Assembly (NCBI GenBank): GCA_028285345.1
Contig: JANQPT010000039.1
Span: 1 to 64,000, forward strand
DNA from: Planctomycetales bacterium
GTDB taxonomy: Bacteria; Planctomycetota; Planctomycetia; Planctomycetales; Planctomycetaceae
Length of the DNA stretch: 64,000 bases
Reading direction: 5' to 3'
In this document: positions 43,660 through 51,652 of the stretch, piece by piece
How the letters are laid out: every line of letters begins with the position of its first letter
Numbering within the stretch: the first letter of the stretch is position 1
Translations under genes and position numbers: made by a program
Notes under the pieces: model-generated
The model's database searches: none
What the model saw: the letters and a program-made list of their open reading frames with translations, nothing else
Told to the model about the DNA's origin: nothing

Positions 43660-46242
43660 ATGAACAGTTTCTTGGCAACCGTGGTCTCCAACGTTGTCAT
43701 TGCCGCACTCTTGGCGGTCGTTGCCTTGGTGCTCACGAAACTCTGGCGCAATCCACATTTCGCACACGCCATGTGGCTGCTCGTGCTGTTGAAGCTGGTC
43801 ACGCCTCCGCTGGTGTATCTGCCATTGCCGTTTCTCAAAATCGAAAGTGGTCAGTCAGTCACCGCGACAGAAGGTGAACGTGGGCAGGAGTATCACTCCA
43901 ATCGAAATTCGATCGCTGCGGCAAAGCCACTTGTACAGACCCCCGGTCCGGTTCAAATGGCGGAAGGTCCGCGTCTGCGGACTCCGAAGACCGACGCGAA
44001 ACCGGCTCATGCGGCAGCCCAGGCGAAGCCGGCAGTTGCTCTACAACGGTGGAAGTTGCATTGGACGGATTGGTTGCTGCTGCTCTCGGGCGGGGGAACG
44101 ATCGTGTTGGCGTCAATGGCTTTTCGCAGACACCGGCGGCTGTTGTTCGTCATCGCCGCGGCTCGCGAGGCCGATCCGGCGTTGCGGGAAGAGGCTGGAA
44201 TCGTTTCGCAGCGGATGGGAGTTCGGAGTTGTCCGCCGGTGCTCGTCACCGATGCCATCATTAGCCCGCTCGTGATCATTGGCGGCTGGAATCGGTTGAT
44301 ATTGCTCCCGGCGAGCGTGCTGGCGGAAATTGATCGCGAACAAGTCCGATCCATCCTCGCCCACGAGTTGGCCCACCTCCGGCGGCGGGACCACTGGGTG
44401 CGATATTTTGAATTGCTCGTCCTGGCGCTGTTTTGGTGGAACCCCGTCGTTTGGTGGGCCGGACGCAAGCTGCACGAGGCGGAAGAAGAATGTTGCGACG
44501 CTTGGGTCGTCTGGGCGTATCCGGAAAGTCGCCGCAGCTATGGGCAGGCGTTGCTCCGCACTGCGGAAGTCTTAACCGAAGGACCGTTGATCCGGCCGAT
44601 CGGCGGGATCGGGTTGGGCACACACCGATTAACGCGAAGAATCGGAATGATCATGAAACATCAGACGAGTCACCGCATGTCCCGGCGGACCGCTGCTGCG
44701 ATTCTGATGCTGGGAATCGCCGTGCTTCCACTGACAACCGCAGGCCACTCCGAGGAACCGCCGGCTAAGCAGAACGATGTTAAAGCGACGGACGCCGTTG
44801 AATCAAAAGACGACGCCGATCGCAACGAAGCTCTCCCGGCGATGTTTGCGAAGCCGACGCTGATCAAAGCGGGTCAGGGCGAGCCGATCGCCTGGGGCAC
44901 TCCGGGAGGCGGGCTTCAAGCGGGTCTCCGCGTGGTCGGCCAAGACATCCAGAAACGCGACGGGAAGTATGTCGCGGTGGGCGGCGTGCCGCTGAAGATC
45001 GAAGTCATCGTTCGCAATGTCACGGACAAGCCGATCGCGGTCGAATATCCCGTGATCACCAGTTTCTTCTATACCGACGGACCGGTCATCAAGGCGAGCC
45101 CTGCTTCTTTCGCACCCTCTAAAAAGACTTCCCTCAACTTGGCGCCACTCGCTCCCGTGCGGATCGGCCACATTCATGTCGGCCATCACCGGCCCAAGCG
45201 GAATACATTCGTAGATTCGCGACCGTTCTGGACCAACGCCGGCCCCGGCAACCGGCATATCGGTTGCACCAATGTCCTCCGGCCACCAGGCACGAAGACT
45301 TCCCTTAACACCGGTTTTATCGATGTGTTCCTCGTTCCGCCGCCACCCCAGCAAAAGCTGAGAGATCCGGAAGACAACGAAGTCATTTCCAGACTCGAAG
45401 GAATCGGTGGACAGCTCACTTTTTCCGGCGACGATGTGATCGCCGTCGATCTGTTCAAAACCGCCGCCACCGATCGCGAACTGGTTGGCGTGCGGAGATT
45501 TCCCAAGCTGGTTGGATTAACGCTGACAGGTACAAATATCACCGACGACGGGCTGGCACAGCTGCAGATCCTGACCGGTTTGGGTGATCTCGGTCTCGCC
45601 GACACTCGCATCACGGACTGCGGTCTGGCCCATCTCGAGGATTTCAAACGCTTGGAATACCTGTCGTTAGGCAAGACCAAGGTGACGGATGACGGCTTGG
45701 TTCACCTGCAGCCACTCCAAAACCTCGTGATGCTGAATCTCACTGACACGCAGATCGGCGATGGCGGTTTGGCGCATCTCGGTGAGTTTCCCAAACTCTC
45801 GACACTTAGCTTGAGCGGAACGCAAATCACCGACGAGGGTCTAAAGCATCTGCGGAATCTAAAATCGGTGCACGACATTCGACTCGACGACACTGCGGTG
45901 GGCGACGTCGGACTCAAACACCTCAAGGAGATGTCCCAACTCAAGACAGTCGTGTTGAACTCCACCGCTGTCACCGGAAAGGGATTCCGATTCCTGCCGG
46001 ACTCGGTCGAGTCACTCTGGTTGCCGAAGACGAAAGTCAACGACGAGGGTCTGAAGCACCTCAGCCGGCTCAAGCAACTCGAGAAACTGATTCTGAGCGG
46101 CACCCCTGTGACCGACGAGGGGCTCAAGCCGCTGAGGACGCTCGAAAACTTGCGCGAGGTCGATCTCACCGGCACGCAAGTCACCGACGCCGGCGTTGAA
46201 CAACTCCAAGACGCCTTGCCCTTCTGCCGCATCCACCGGTAG
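43660..46242 (+). CDS. BlaR1-like M56 membrane protease with leucine-rich repeats
   Basis: The product is 860 aa. The N-terminal membrane region and the HELAH motif at residues 235-239 (SILAHELAHLRRRDHW) with AEEECCDAWVV mark an M56 zinc metalloprotease of the BlaR1/MecR1 type. A membrane helix (~residues 345-365) leads to the extracellular part. Instead of a penicillin-binding sensor it carries a ~200-residue domain and then, from about residue 605 to the end, nine or ten leucine-rich repeats of ~24 residues such as LTGTNITDDGLAQLQILTGLGDLGLADT. The repeats may bind the inducer. It pairs with the BlaI gene before it. Confidence 0.9.
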   Translation: MNSFLATVVSNVVIAALLAVVALVLTKLWRNPHFAHAMWLLVLLKLVTPPLVYLPLPFLKIESGQSVTATEGERGQEYHSNRNSIAAAKPLVQTPGPVQMAEGPRLRTPKTDAKPAHAAAQAKPAVALQRWKLHWTDWLLLLSGGGTIVLASMAFRRHRRLLFVIAAAREADPALREEAGIVSQRMGVRSCPPVLVTDAIISPLVIIGGWNRLILLPASVLAEIDREQVRSILAHELAHLRRRDHWVRYFELLVLALFWWNPVVWWAGRKLHEAEEECCDAWVVWAYPESRRSYGQALLRTAEVLTEGPLIRPIGGIGLGTHRLTRRIGMIMKHQTSHRMSRRTAAAILMLGIAVLPLTTAGHSEEPPAKQNDVKATDAVESKDDADRNEALPAMFAKPTLIKAGQGEPIAWGTPGGGLQAGLRVVGQDIQKRDGKYVAVGGVPLKIEVIVRNVTDKPIAVEYPVITSFFYTDGPVIKASPASFAPSKKTSLNLAPLAPVRIGHIHVGHHRPKRNTFVDSRPFWTNAGPGNRHIGCTNVLRPPGTKTSLNTGFIDVFLVPPPPQQKLRDPEDNEVISRLEGIGGQLTFSGDDVIAVDLFKTAATDRELVGVRRFPKLVGLTLTGTNITDDGLAQLQILTGLGDLGLADTRITDCGLAHLEDFKRLEYLSLGKTKVTDDGLVHLQPLQNLVMLNLTDTQIGDGGLAHLGEFPKLSTLSLSGTQITDEGLKHLRNLKSVHDIRLDDTAVGDVGLKHLKEMSQLKTVVLNSTAVTGKGFRFLPDSVESLWLPKTKVNDEGLKHLSRLKQLEKLILSGTPVTDEGLKPLRTLENLREVDLTGTQVTDAGVEQLQDALPFCRIHR

Positions 46243-46336
46243 CGTTTGCGGATAACGGCCGTGGCCGCGCGTACTGTGTCGCAGATCTGGGCACTGCGGG
46301 CTTGCACGCGTGGAATCGCTCCGTGAGAATGCGCAC

Positions 46337-48214
46337 ATGCAAGGACCGTGTTACATCACGTCGATGGGTAAGTTCCTGCCGGGCAAACCGATTGGCAACG
46401 ACAGGATCGAAGCGCACCTCGGGCAGATCGGCAGCAAGCCTTCGCGCGTTCGCGAACGGATCTTGCGCCAGAACAAGATCGAACAGCGGTATTATGCGAT
46501 CGACGAGCAGCAGCGGACGATCTACTCGAACGCCCAAATGGCGGCGCGAGCCGTCCGCGACGCGGTCGATCGAGGGTCGGTCGATCTGAAGCAGATCGAG
46601 TTGTTGGTCGCCGCAACCTCTCAGGGCGATTTGCCGCTGCCGGGGTTTGCGAGCATGGTGCAGGGGGAGTTGGAGTTGCCTCCCTGCGAGATTGCAACCT
46701 TGCATGGAGTGTGCGCCAGCAGCGTGGTCGGATTGCGGCACGCAGCGCTGGCCGTTGGCTCAGGGGAAGTCGCCAACGCCGTTTCCGTTGCCAGTGAATT
46801 TGCCAGCCGGTTGCTGAAGGCGTCGCGATATCAAGCACAAGGTTACGGCGACGAAAAACGGCTGCCGTTTGAGTCGGAGTTTTTGCGGTGGATGCTCTCC
46901 GATGGGGCCGGGGCGTTTTTGTTGCACAATCAACCGCGCCGGGACGGAATCTCCCTGGAGGTCGAGTTGATTGCGCTGAAATCGTATGCGAGCCAGTTTC
47001 CACCCTGCATGTTCGTAGGCAACAAGGCGGATGTGCTCGATGATTCGCCAACCGGTTGGCTGGACTACCCCGATTACGAGTCGGCCTCCGCAGTCGGCGC
47101 GATCAATCTGCACCAAAGCATCGATCTGCTCGAAGATGTGATGCGGCTTTGTGTCAATGGGGTCTTTGAGCTGATTGAAGAGGGGCGGCTCGATCCAAAT
47201 TCCATCGACTGGTGGGCGACGCACTATTCATCGCACATATTTCGTCAGCAAGCTTATGAGTTGTTCGCCCGCGGCGGCCTGACGATTCCCTTAGACCGCG
47301 TGTTTACGAACCTCTATTCGCGGGGCAATGTCGGTTCGGCGTCGTTTCCGTTGATGATCGAAGAGCTGTTCGACAGCGGTCGGCTGCAGCCGGGCGAGCG
47401 AATCTTGTGCATCGTCCCGGAAAGCGGGCGGTTTCTGTTTGGGTATGTCTTGCTCAAAGCGGTCGGTGAGCGAAACGTCACGGACGATTCAACACCAGTC
47501 GCCGTTTCTGATCGTGTGAGCGAGCCGCCGGACATCAAAACCAGCGGGACCGAGATCGAAGCACGGTTGGTGCGGCAGCTGTCTCAGGTCTGGACCGACT
47601 TCGAGAATCGGTTGAACCAAGTACCCATCGTGGAGAAGATGTTTCGCGGGCGGATGACGATCGAGGATTATCGTGAACTGCTGTTCAATCTGCGGCAGCA
47701 GGTGATCGACGGTTCACGGTGGATTTCGCGGGCGGCCTCGAACATGACGCGGGAGAACTTCGCCATCCGCTCGGCGTTCATCGGCCATTCCAGCGATGAA
47801 CACCGCGATTTCGAAATGATCGAGCGGGACTACGTCTCGGTGGGTGGGCAATTGGACGAGATCCAGTCGGGCCGCAAAAACATCGGCAGCACGGCGCTTT
47901 CGGAATACATCTTGAGCCGGGCCAGCCGCGAAAATCCGTTCGATTTGATCGGGGCGATGTTTATCATCGAAGGCCTGGGCCGCCGCGTGGCGCGGCGGTG
48001 GGCTGAACGAATTCGCGAACAACTGCAACTCGAAGAACGACAAGTCTCGTTCTTGATGTATCATTCAGAGAGCGACGACATCCATTTTGAGCGGCTTGAT
48101 GCCGCCGTGCAATCGGGGATTCTGACGGACGAACTCGTGACCGACATCGTCAAGGCGGCCAAGGTGGTTGCCCGGCTGTACGTGCTCCAACTCGAAGAAC
48201 TCGGCAATTTCTAA
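46337..48214 (+). CDS. Ketosynthase III fused to haem-oxygenase-like diiron domain
   Basis: The product is 625 aa. Residues ~1-375 form a FabH-type beta-ketoacyl synthase with a full triad: Cys126 (HGVCASS), His296 (WWATHYSSH) and Asn331 (RGNVGSAS). Residues ~405-625 are an all-helical TENA/haem-oxygenase-like domain. E545 and the H576-x3-D580-x2-H583 motif (YHSESDDIHFE) match the later metal ligands of diiron enzymes such as CADD; H484 or H489 may supply another. Such domains oxidise or decarboxylate acyl chains (UndA is an example). So one protein could condense and then oxidatively trim an acyl chain. The start at 46337 is preferred over a GTG at 46310. Confidence 0.88.
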   Translation: MQGPCYITSMGKFLPGKPIGNDRIEAHLGQIGSKPSRVRERILRQNKIEQRYYAIDEQQRTIYSNAQMAARAVRDAVDRGSVDLKQIELLVAATSQGDLPLPGFASMVQGELELPPCEIATLHGVCASSVVGLRHAALAVGSGEVANAVSVASEFASRLLKASRYQAQGYGDEKRLPFESEFLRWMLSDGAGAFLLHNQPRRDGISLEVELIALKSYASQFPPCMFVGNKADVLDDSPTGWLDYPDYESASAVGAINLHQSIDLLEDVMRLCVNGVFELIEEGRLDPNSIDWWATHYSSHIFRQQAYELFARGGLTIPLDRVFTNLYSRGNVGSASFPLMIEELFDSGRLQPGERILCIVPESGRFLFGYVLLKAVGERNVTDDSTPVAVSDRVSEPPDIKTSGTEIEARLVRQLSQVWTDFENRLNQVPIVEKMFRGRMTIEDYRELLFNLRQQVIDGSRWISRAASNMTRENFAIRSAFIGHSSDEHRDFEMIERDYVSVGGQLDEIQSGRKNIGSTALSEYILSRASRENPFDLIGAMFIIEGLGRRVARRWAERIREQLQLEERQVSFLMYHSESDDIHFERLDAAVQSGILTDELVTDIVKAAKVVARLYVLQLEELGNF

Positions 48215-48217
48215 ATC

Positions 48218-49108
48218 ATGACCGCGACCTCGACCGACGCTGTTGAAAAACTGAAGAGCGTTAAGCACAACGCCCGCGACCCGAATCCATGGGTTGCGCT
48301 GTATCTCGACACCAGTGTTCCGCTCAACGAGACGGCGAAAGCCAATTTCTTGATGGACGTCTCCTCCCGGTCGCGGCAGTTTCTCTTTCCGCTCATACGG
48401 CCGTTTTGCCGGCTGTTCATCTGTCTGTTCAAAGTGCTGAAGACCTTCATTCCGAACGCGATCACATCCTCCTGGCTGTTGCATCATTCAATCTATCACA
48501 GCTTGCGAATCTTCGTCTCGCCGTATGCCAATCATCTCATCTTGCGGCATTTTCACATCGGTTCCGAATTGCTGGAGTTTGTGGCGACCAACACCAAGGG
48601 CGTGAAAATGGAACTGAATCCGCTGCGGCCGAACAAGCTGTGGGATTTGGTGGACGACGTATTTCTGAAGCACGATTTGAACATTTACAACTTCATCATC
48701 GAGATCAACCGGCAGCTGAACGAGCAAGAGCTGGAACTGCAGCCGGTCGACGAGCTCGATTTCAGTTGCATCACCGACGGCGAATTTCCGATCGAAGAGA
48801 TGCCGCGCGGATGGCTGAATTTTATCGACCTGGAATCGGCGATTGAGATCTACACGCCGATGTATCAGTTACTGCTGACCGACAGCGATTTTTGGCGGGC
48901 CTGTAATTCCTTGCAGCTGGACGAAACGATCGCGTTGTATGCGACGACGCTGATCGGCGACCACAAGTTTTTGGGCCTCGTCAACAATCGGCACCCCATT
49001 GTGCCGGAGTCGACGCTGGGAGCCGGTCACCGCCTCATGCTGCATGGGCTGGCGGTGGAGTGTCTGCACGCCTATCTGGTGAAGCAGAAGCGGCTGCGCG
49101 GTTCGTAA
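48218..49108 (+). CDS. Unknown protein coupled to the ketosynthase fusion
   Basis: The product is 296 aa and its ATG lies 3 nt after the stop of the fusion gene, so translation is coupled. The N-terminal part has a hydrophobic amphipathic region (FLFPLIRPFCRLFICLFKVLKTFIPNAITSSWLLHHSIYHSL), likely membrane-associated. The rest is helical and acidic, with LWDLVDDVFLKHDLNIYNFIIEINRQLNEQ and SDFWRACNSLQLDETIALYATTLIGDHKFLGLVNNRHP. No cofactor motif is seen. I do not recognise the family; its membrane-binding region suits a partner handling a lipid substrate of the upstream enzyme. Confidence 0.75.
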   Translation: MTATSTDAVEKLKSVKHNARDPNPWVALYLDTSVPLNETAKANFLMDVSSRSRQFLFPLIRPFCRLFICLFKVLKTFIPNAITSSWLLHHSIYHSLRIFVSPYANHLILRHFHIGSELLEFVATNTKGVKMELNPLRPNKLWDLVDDVFLKHDLNIYNFIIEINRQLNEQELELQPVDELDFSCITDGEFPIEEMPRGWLNFIDLESAIEIYTPMYQLLLTDSDFWRACNSLQLDETIALYATTLIGDHKFLGLVNNRHPIVPESTLGAGHRLMLHGLAVECLHAYLVKQKRLRGS

Positions 49109-49169
49109 CAAGTCTCAGCCGGCGCGAGGTCCTATCAAATCTGCAGCCAATCGCGACGGCCCACAAACT

Positions 49170-49210
49170 ACGAAGATCTTCGTTGACATGTACGAATAAC
49201 TTCGTACAAT
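49170..49210 (+). promoter_or_regulatory. Promoter and twin operators of the second blaI-like gene
   Basis: TTGACA (49183-49188) and TACAAT (49205-49210) are 16 nt apart. ACGAAGATCTTCGT (49170-49183) is a perfect palindrome over the -35, and TGTACGAA pairs with TTCGTACA (49189-49208) between -35 and -10. The two sites share a TACGAA/TTCGTA core that differs from the first pair's operator. Confidence 0.85.
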
Positions 49211-49255
49211 GGGAAGCCGAAGCGTCAACGACGTTCCTCGGGAGCCTCCCCGCCG

Positions 49256-49636
49256 ATGGGCAAATCAAAATCCCCGCGACCGACCGACGCCGAACTCGAA
49301 ATCCTCCGCGTGTTGTGGGACCGCGGGCCGAGTACGGTTCGCGAGGTGCACGACAAGCTGAACCGTTCGCGCGAGATCGGCTATACGACCGTGCTGAAAC
49401 TGATGCAGATCATGACCGAGAAGCAACTGCTCTCCCGCGATGAATCACAGCGTTCGCACATCTACAAACCACGCCGCGAACAAGGGCAGACCCAACAGCA
49501 ACTCGTCGCCGATTTGCTGAACCGTGCTTACGGCGGCGCCGCCGAGAAGCTGGTCATGCAAGCACTGCAGGTCAAGCAAGTCTCAGCGGACGAACTGGCG
49601 CGAATTCGACAACTTCTGGATGAATTGGAAAACTAG
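49256..49636 (+). CDS. BlaI/MecI/CopY-family repressor (pair 2)
   Basis: The product is 126 aa. RPTDAELEILRVLWDRGPSTVREVHDKL and YTTVLKLMQIMTEKQLLSRDESQRSHIYKPR are the winged-helix halves, and LLNRAYGGAAEKLVMQALQVKQVSADELARIRQLLDELEN is the dimer region. GGGAG lies 11 nt before the ATG. Two palindromic operators overlap its promoter, so it should autoregulate. The partner sensor gene starts 2 nt after its stop. It diverges in sequence from the repressor at 43273, so this is a second, separate circuit. Confidence 0.94.
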   Translation: MGKSKSPRPTDAELEILRVLWDRGPSTVREVHDKLNRSREIGYTTVLKLMQIMTEKQLLSRDESQRSHIYKPRREQGQTQQQLVADLLNRAYGGAAEKLVMQALQVKQVSADELARIRQLLDELEN

Positions 49637-49638
49637 CC

Positions 49639-51612
49639 ATGCAAGCGCTTTTTACCTGGCTCAATCAGCCGTTAATCGATCGCGTCGGTTGGACGCTACT
49701 GCACTCAACCTGGCTGGTCGCATTGGTGGCCGTGGTTGTGGCCGGCGAACTGCTGGTACTGCGGCGAAAGTCCGCCGCCGCACGGTATTTCGTTTCGGTA
49801 ACCGGCCTGGCAATCATCGCCATCGTGCCGGTCGGGGTGTTTCTCTGCGTCCACGTCGATTCACCGCCTGCCGGTCCAGTTGTCGACGGAGCGGGATTGG
49901 CCATCGACAGCGGCGCGACCGAGATCCCCCGAGTTGATTTGACGCCGAATGTCGCCTACGAATCCGGCGACACAACGACACCGCTCAACACGACAGCAAT
50001 GGCCGCGCGACTGCGTCCGCTGTTGCCCTGGAGCGTTACCGTCTGGGCAGGTGGAGTATTGATGCTCTCTGCAAGGCTACTGATCATGTGGCTGCTCATC
50101 CAGCGGTTACGTTTCGCTGGAACAACGCCCGTGACCGCTACGGCTCACGCGGCGCTGCAGCGAGTTTGCGACCGGATGCGGTTTCGACGTCCCGTGGAGT
50201 TGCTGCAATCAGCGATCGTACAAGCACCGACCGCGATCGGCTGTTTGCGTCCGCTAATCCTGCTGCCGGCCAGCTCGTTGACGGGGCTCGACGTGCGGGA
50301 ACTGGAAGCGATCTTGGCCCACGAATTGGCACATATCCGCCGCCACGACTATCTCGTCAACGTGCTGCAAAGCGTGGTGGAAATCCTGTTGTTCTTTCAT
50401 CCGGCGGTCTGGTGGTTGTCGCGACGCATCCGCATCGAGCGGGAGAACTGTTGCGATGACGTCGCCGTCGGTGTGGTCGGAAATCAGCTCGACTATGCGC
50501 GGGCACTGGCGCGCGTCGCCGAACTCAGCTGTCGACCGGCGGGTTTGGCGGCGGCGGCCAACGGCGGCGATTTGTTTGCACGGATTCGACGGCTGTTGAG
50601 CGAACCGTCCGATCACGTCTCGCCCGGCTCACGTTGGACCAGCGGCTCGATTACCTTGGTGATGGTCGGCGCGCTGGTGTTGGGGTTGAGCATCTCGTCA
50701 CAGAAATCCTCGGCCGTGGCAGATGAGAAACCTGATCCGAAGGCGACGAAACAGGCCGCCGAACGCGACGACATTCCGGCTGACGACAAACCGGCTGCAA
50801 AGATCGACAAGGTGGCCGACGCCGACGCCGCGGCGGAGTACGAAAAGTTGTGCGCACTTCCGGAGTACACTGCTCTCAAACGGATCGCACCGCCGTTTCC
50901 CGCGAGCCGCTTGGCGTACTACAGGACGAAACATCCCGGCCAGGCGAACGCGATTCCAAAGGGGCCGGACAACATGTTCTTTCGCTGGAAGGAAGGAGAA
51001 CTCAGCAATTGGGGAATGAGTTTTTCAGATGGCAATGGAATCGACTTGGGTACGGCGATTCGCATGTTGATGAATGTTTATCCGCAAGAGATCGTCGACG
51101 ACCACGATTTGAGAAAACTCAGAATCACGGGCGATTTCGTCGTCAACGTCGACGGTTCAAGACCCCGCATCATCGCCCGGCTGGAGAAACTGTTTAACGA
51201 CCAGTCGAAGCAGAAGATCTCCATGAAGTTTCGCGAAGTCGAGCGTGAGGTTTATGTAGCCCGTGGAACTTACGAGCTGAAGCCACTGAATCCGGACAAT
51301 CCTCAGGTGGAAATCTATGGCGAGAAACTCAACAGTAATCCGCGGATCGGCGGCGGCGGCAGCGGCGATCTTAAGAATTTTCTCGATTGGGTTGGAATGT
51401 GGATCGCAGAGCCGGTTGTGAGCGAGACGGAGACACTGCCGAAAGTTCAGCTTCGTTGGCACTACAATCGAGGTGACGCGAAAACTGCGGAAGAGCGCCG
51501 CAGGGCCAAGGATCCGGAATTGGTCCTCAAGCACGTGACCGAACAGACGGGACTGACGTTCAAGAAAGAAAAACGCAAAGTCCGGGCGCTCGTATTAGAA
51601 CGGGCGAAATGA
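49639..51612 (+). CDS. BlaR1-like M56 protease with C-terminal DUF3738-like domain
   Basis: The product is 657 aa. Three or four N-terminal membrane helices are followed by the HELAH zinc motif at residues 228-232 and NCCDDVAVGVVGN, giving an M56 protease. After a membrane helix (~340-360) comes an acidic linker and a ~280-residue extracellular domain. The last part (TEQTGLTFKKEKRKVRALVLER) resembles the soil-bacterium family TIGR03435/DUF3738. The protein should cleave the paired BlaI on signal. The inducer is unknown; no penicillin-binding serine motif is visible. The gene starts 2 nt after the repressor stop. Confidence 0.88.
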   Translation: MQALFTWLNQPLIDRVGWTLLHSTWLVALVAVVVAGELLVLRRKSAAARYFVSVTGLAIIAIVPVGVFLCVHVDSPPAGPVVDGAGLAIDSGATEIPRVDLTPNVAYESGDTTTPLNTTAMAARLRPLLPWSVTVWAGGVLMLSARLLIMWLLIQRLRFAGTTPVTATAHAALQRVCDRMRFRRPVELLQSAIVQAPTAIGCLRPLILLPASSLTGLDVRELEAILAHELAHIRRHDYLVNVLQSVVEILLFFHPAVWWLSRRIRIERENCCDDVAVGVVGNQLDYARALARVAELSCRPAGLAAAANGGDLFARIRRLLSEPSDHVSPGSRWTSGSITLVMVGALVLGLSISSQKSSAVADEKPDPKATKQAAERDDIPADDKPAAKIDKVADADAAAEYEKLCALPEYTALKRIAPPFPASRLAYYRTKHPGQANAIPKGPDNMFFRWKEGELSNWGMSFSDGNGIDLGTAIRMLMNVYPQEIVDDHDLRKLRITGDFVVNVDGSRPRIIARLEKLFNDQSKQKISMKFREVEREVYVARGTYELKPLNPDNPQVEIYGEKLNSNPRIGGGGSGDLKNFLDWVGMWIAEPVVSETETLPKVQLRWHYNRGDAKTAEERRRAKDPELVLKHVTEQTGLTFKKEKRKVRALVLERAK

Positions 51613-51635
51613 TGCATTGATCGCCGAGTCTGCCC

Positions 51636-51652
51636 GGTCCGCCGAGCGGACC
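51636..51652. repeat. Solo palindrome at a convergent gene junction
   Basis: GGTCCGC-CGA-GCGGACC is a perfect stem related to the half-element of the palindromic family seen at 24530. It lies between the convergent genes ending at 51612 and 51653, so it may act as a bidirectional terminator or be a REP-like unit. Confidence 0.65.
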
